Assembly (NCBI RefSeq): GCF_030811855.1
Contig: NZ_JAUSRN010000005.1
Coordinates: 186,001 to 250,000 of the forward strand
DNA length: 64,000 nt
Direction of reading: 5' to 3'
Source of the DNA: Variovorax paradoxus
GTDB taxonomy: Bacteria; Pseudomonadota; Gammaproteobacteria; Burkholderiales; Burkholderiaceae_C
The notes below the pieces were generated by a model. The model worked only from the letters and a program-made list of their open reading frames with translations. It did not search any database and was not told the DNA's origin. This document shows, piece after piece, positions 63,045 through 64,000 of the stretch (position 1 is the first letter of the stretch; the number at the start of each line of letters is the position of its first letter). The position numbers were made by a program, and so were the translations under genes.

Positions 63045-63045
<1 letters not shown>

Positions 63046-63884
63046 CACAGCGTCTTCTTCAGCTTGGGGTCGAGCAGGTCGCGCACGCCGTCGCCCAGCA
63101 GCTGCAGCGACAGCGCGGTGAAGATGATCGCGAGCCCCGGGAACAGCACCACCCAGAAGGCCTGGTGCGCATACTGCTGGCTGCCCGCGACCATGGTGCC
63201 CCACGTTGGAATTTCAGGCGGCACGCCGACGCCGAGGAACGAGAGCCCCGCCTCGGCCAGGATGGCGTAGGCGAAGATGAACGACACCTGCACGAGGATG
63301 GGCGACATCAGGTTCGGCAATATGTGCCGCCACAGGATGCGCGAGGTGCGCACGCCCAGGGCGCGAACAGCCTCCACGAACAGCAGCTCGCGCACCACCA
63401 GCGTCGAGGCCCGCACCACGCGCGCCACGCGCGGCGTGTACACCAGCACCAGTGCAAGCACGGTGTTGATGAGCGAAGGCCCCAGGATGGCGACGAGCGC
63501 AATGGCCAGCAGGATGTCGGGGAAGGACATCATCGCGTCGACCACGCGCATCAGCGGCGTGTCGAGCCGGCGGAAGAAGCCGGCCATGAGGCCCAGCACC
63601 GTGCCGGCGATCACCGAACCCAGCGCGGTGAGCGCGGCAATGGCGAGCGAGTAACGCGCGCCGTGCACGATGCGCGAGTACATATCGCGGCCGAGTTCGT
63701 CAGTGCCCAGCAGGTGCTCGGCACTCGGCCCTTTCAGGCGTTGCAGCACGGCCGTGTCGTTGGGGTCGATGGAGGCGAACAGCGGCGCGCCGATGGCGAG
63801 CACCGCAATCACCAGCAGCACCAGCGCGGAGACCATCACGATGCGACGGTGCATCAGCTGGCGGAGCATTCGGGGCATTTGCAT
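63045..63884 (-). CDS. Dipeptide/oligopeptide ABC permease (OppC/DppC-like)
   Basis: 279 residues, six helices. 'HLLGTDELGRDMYSRIVHGAR' is the DppC/OppC signature; the EAA-like loop is 'VEAVRALGVRTSRILWRHILPN'. One of two channel subunits; the other is the partial gene at the right edge. Confidence 0.94.
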
Positions 63885-63893
63885 GGTGTTCTC

Positions 63894-64000
63894 TCAGACC
63901 TTCACGCGCGGATCGACGACGGCGTACAACAGGTCGATCGAGAAATTGATCAGCACGTAGATCGCCGCGATCACGAGCAGCGCGCCCTGGATCACCGGAT
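63894..64000 (-). CDS. Dipeptide/oligopeptide ABC permease (OppB/DppB-like), C-terminal part only
   Basis: Only the last 34 codons are inside the window. They end in 'NFSIDLLYAVVDPRVKV', the usual C-terminus of DppB/OppB permeases (NFxxDxLYxxxDPR). The stop is at 63894-63896, 10 bp before the DppC-like start. The rest of the gene and probably the binding-protein gene lie to the right. Confidence 0.88.
   Translation of the reverse strand, partial: PVIQGALLVIAAIYVLINFSIDLLYAVVDPRVKV

Overview
This 64 kb window reads as chromosomal DNA of a high-GC betaproteobacterium of the Comamonadaceae, most likely Variovorax or a close relative. That is an inference from gene content: a complete paa ring-oxygenase cluster, a Bug/TTT transporter set, many acyl-CoA enzymes, and small intergenic inverted repeats of a type I associate with this family. 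No rRNA, tRNA, prophage, insertion sequence, CRISPR array or compositionally foreign island was seen. Genes are tightly packed, with many 1-4 nt stop/start overlaps.

Layout. 1-3 kb: a truncated M48 membrane metalloprotease, a DUF1653 protein, an I78-type inhibitor lipoprotein and purN. 3.2-7.8 kb: a paired PimC/PimD-like acyl-CoA dehydrogenase operon, an exported alpha/beta hydrolase and an ECHDC3-like crotonase. 7.8-13 kb: an HNH endonuclease, ribF, ileS and lspA. 13.2-19.1 kb: a LacI regulator with a probable autoregulatory operator, then an ABC importer (binding protein, two permeases, ATPase) and a GpdQ-like metallophosphodiesterase, interrupted by a ~300 bp long-inverted-repeat element; an Na/Pi-cotransporter-like protein follows. 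20.9-31 kb: a lone receiver protein, a quinone oxidoreductase, two DMT transporters, an SDR without YxxxK, a gamma-glutamyltransferase with a Bug binding protein, a LysR regulator, and tctB-tctA. 31-35.7 kb: a GspE-type ATPase coupled to a spermidine-synthase-fold protein and a DNA-deoxyinosine-glycosylase-type protein, a LEA-like periplasmic protein and a TatD nuclease. 35.7-39.8 kb: trypsin-like protease, MoxR ATPase, DUF58 and VWA proteins.

39.8-55.6 kb is the phenylacetate region. A TetR gene and paaY run leftward; paaG-paaI-paaK-paaABCDE, a branched-chain-type ABC transporter with its second permease fused to an ATPase, paaZ and an SDR run rightward. A short dyad sits inside the divergent promoter region, where it could control both arms. 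The beta-oxidation genes paaF, paaH and paaJ are not here.

55.7-64 kb: an ICMT-like methyltransferase, a CPBP protease, then a leftward operon of Dpp/Opp-type transporter genes, a PLP D-amino-acid deaminase-like enzyme, an RpiR regulator and an N-acyl-D-amino-acid deacylase. This looks like a pathway for N-acyl-D-amino acids or D-residue peptides; it runs off the right edge.

The most notable non-coding structure is a family of ~120 bp inverted-repeat elements (three full copies, one half copy), with every full copy lying between genes of one operon. There is also one REP-like element before ileS and the long inverted repeat in the phosphodiester operon.
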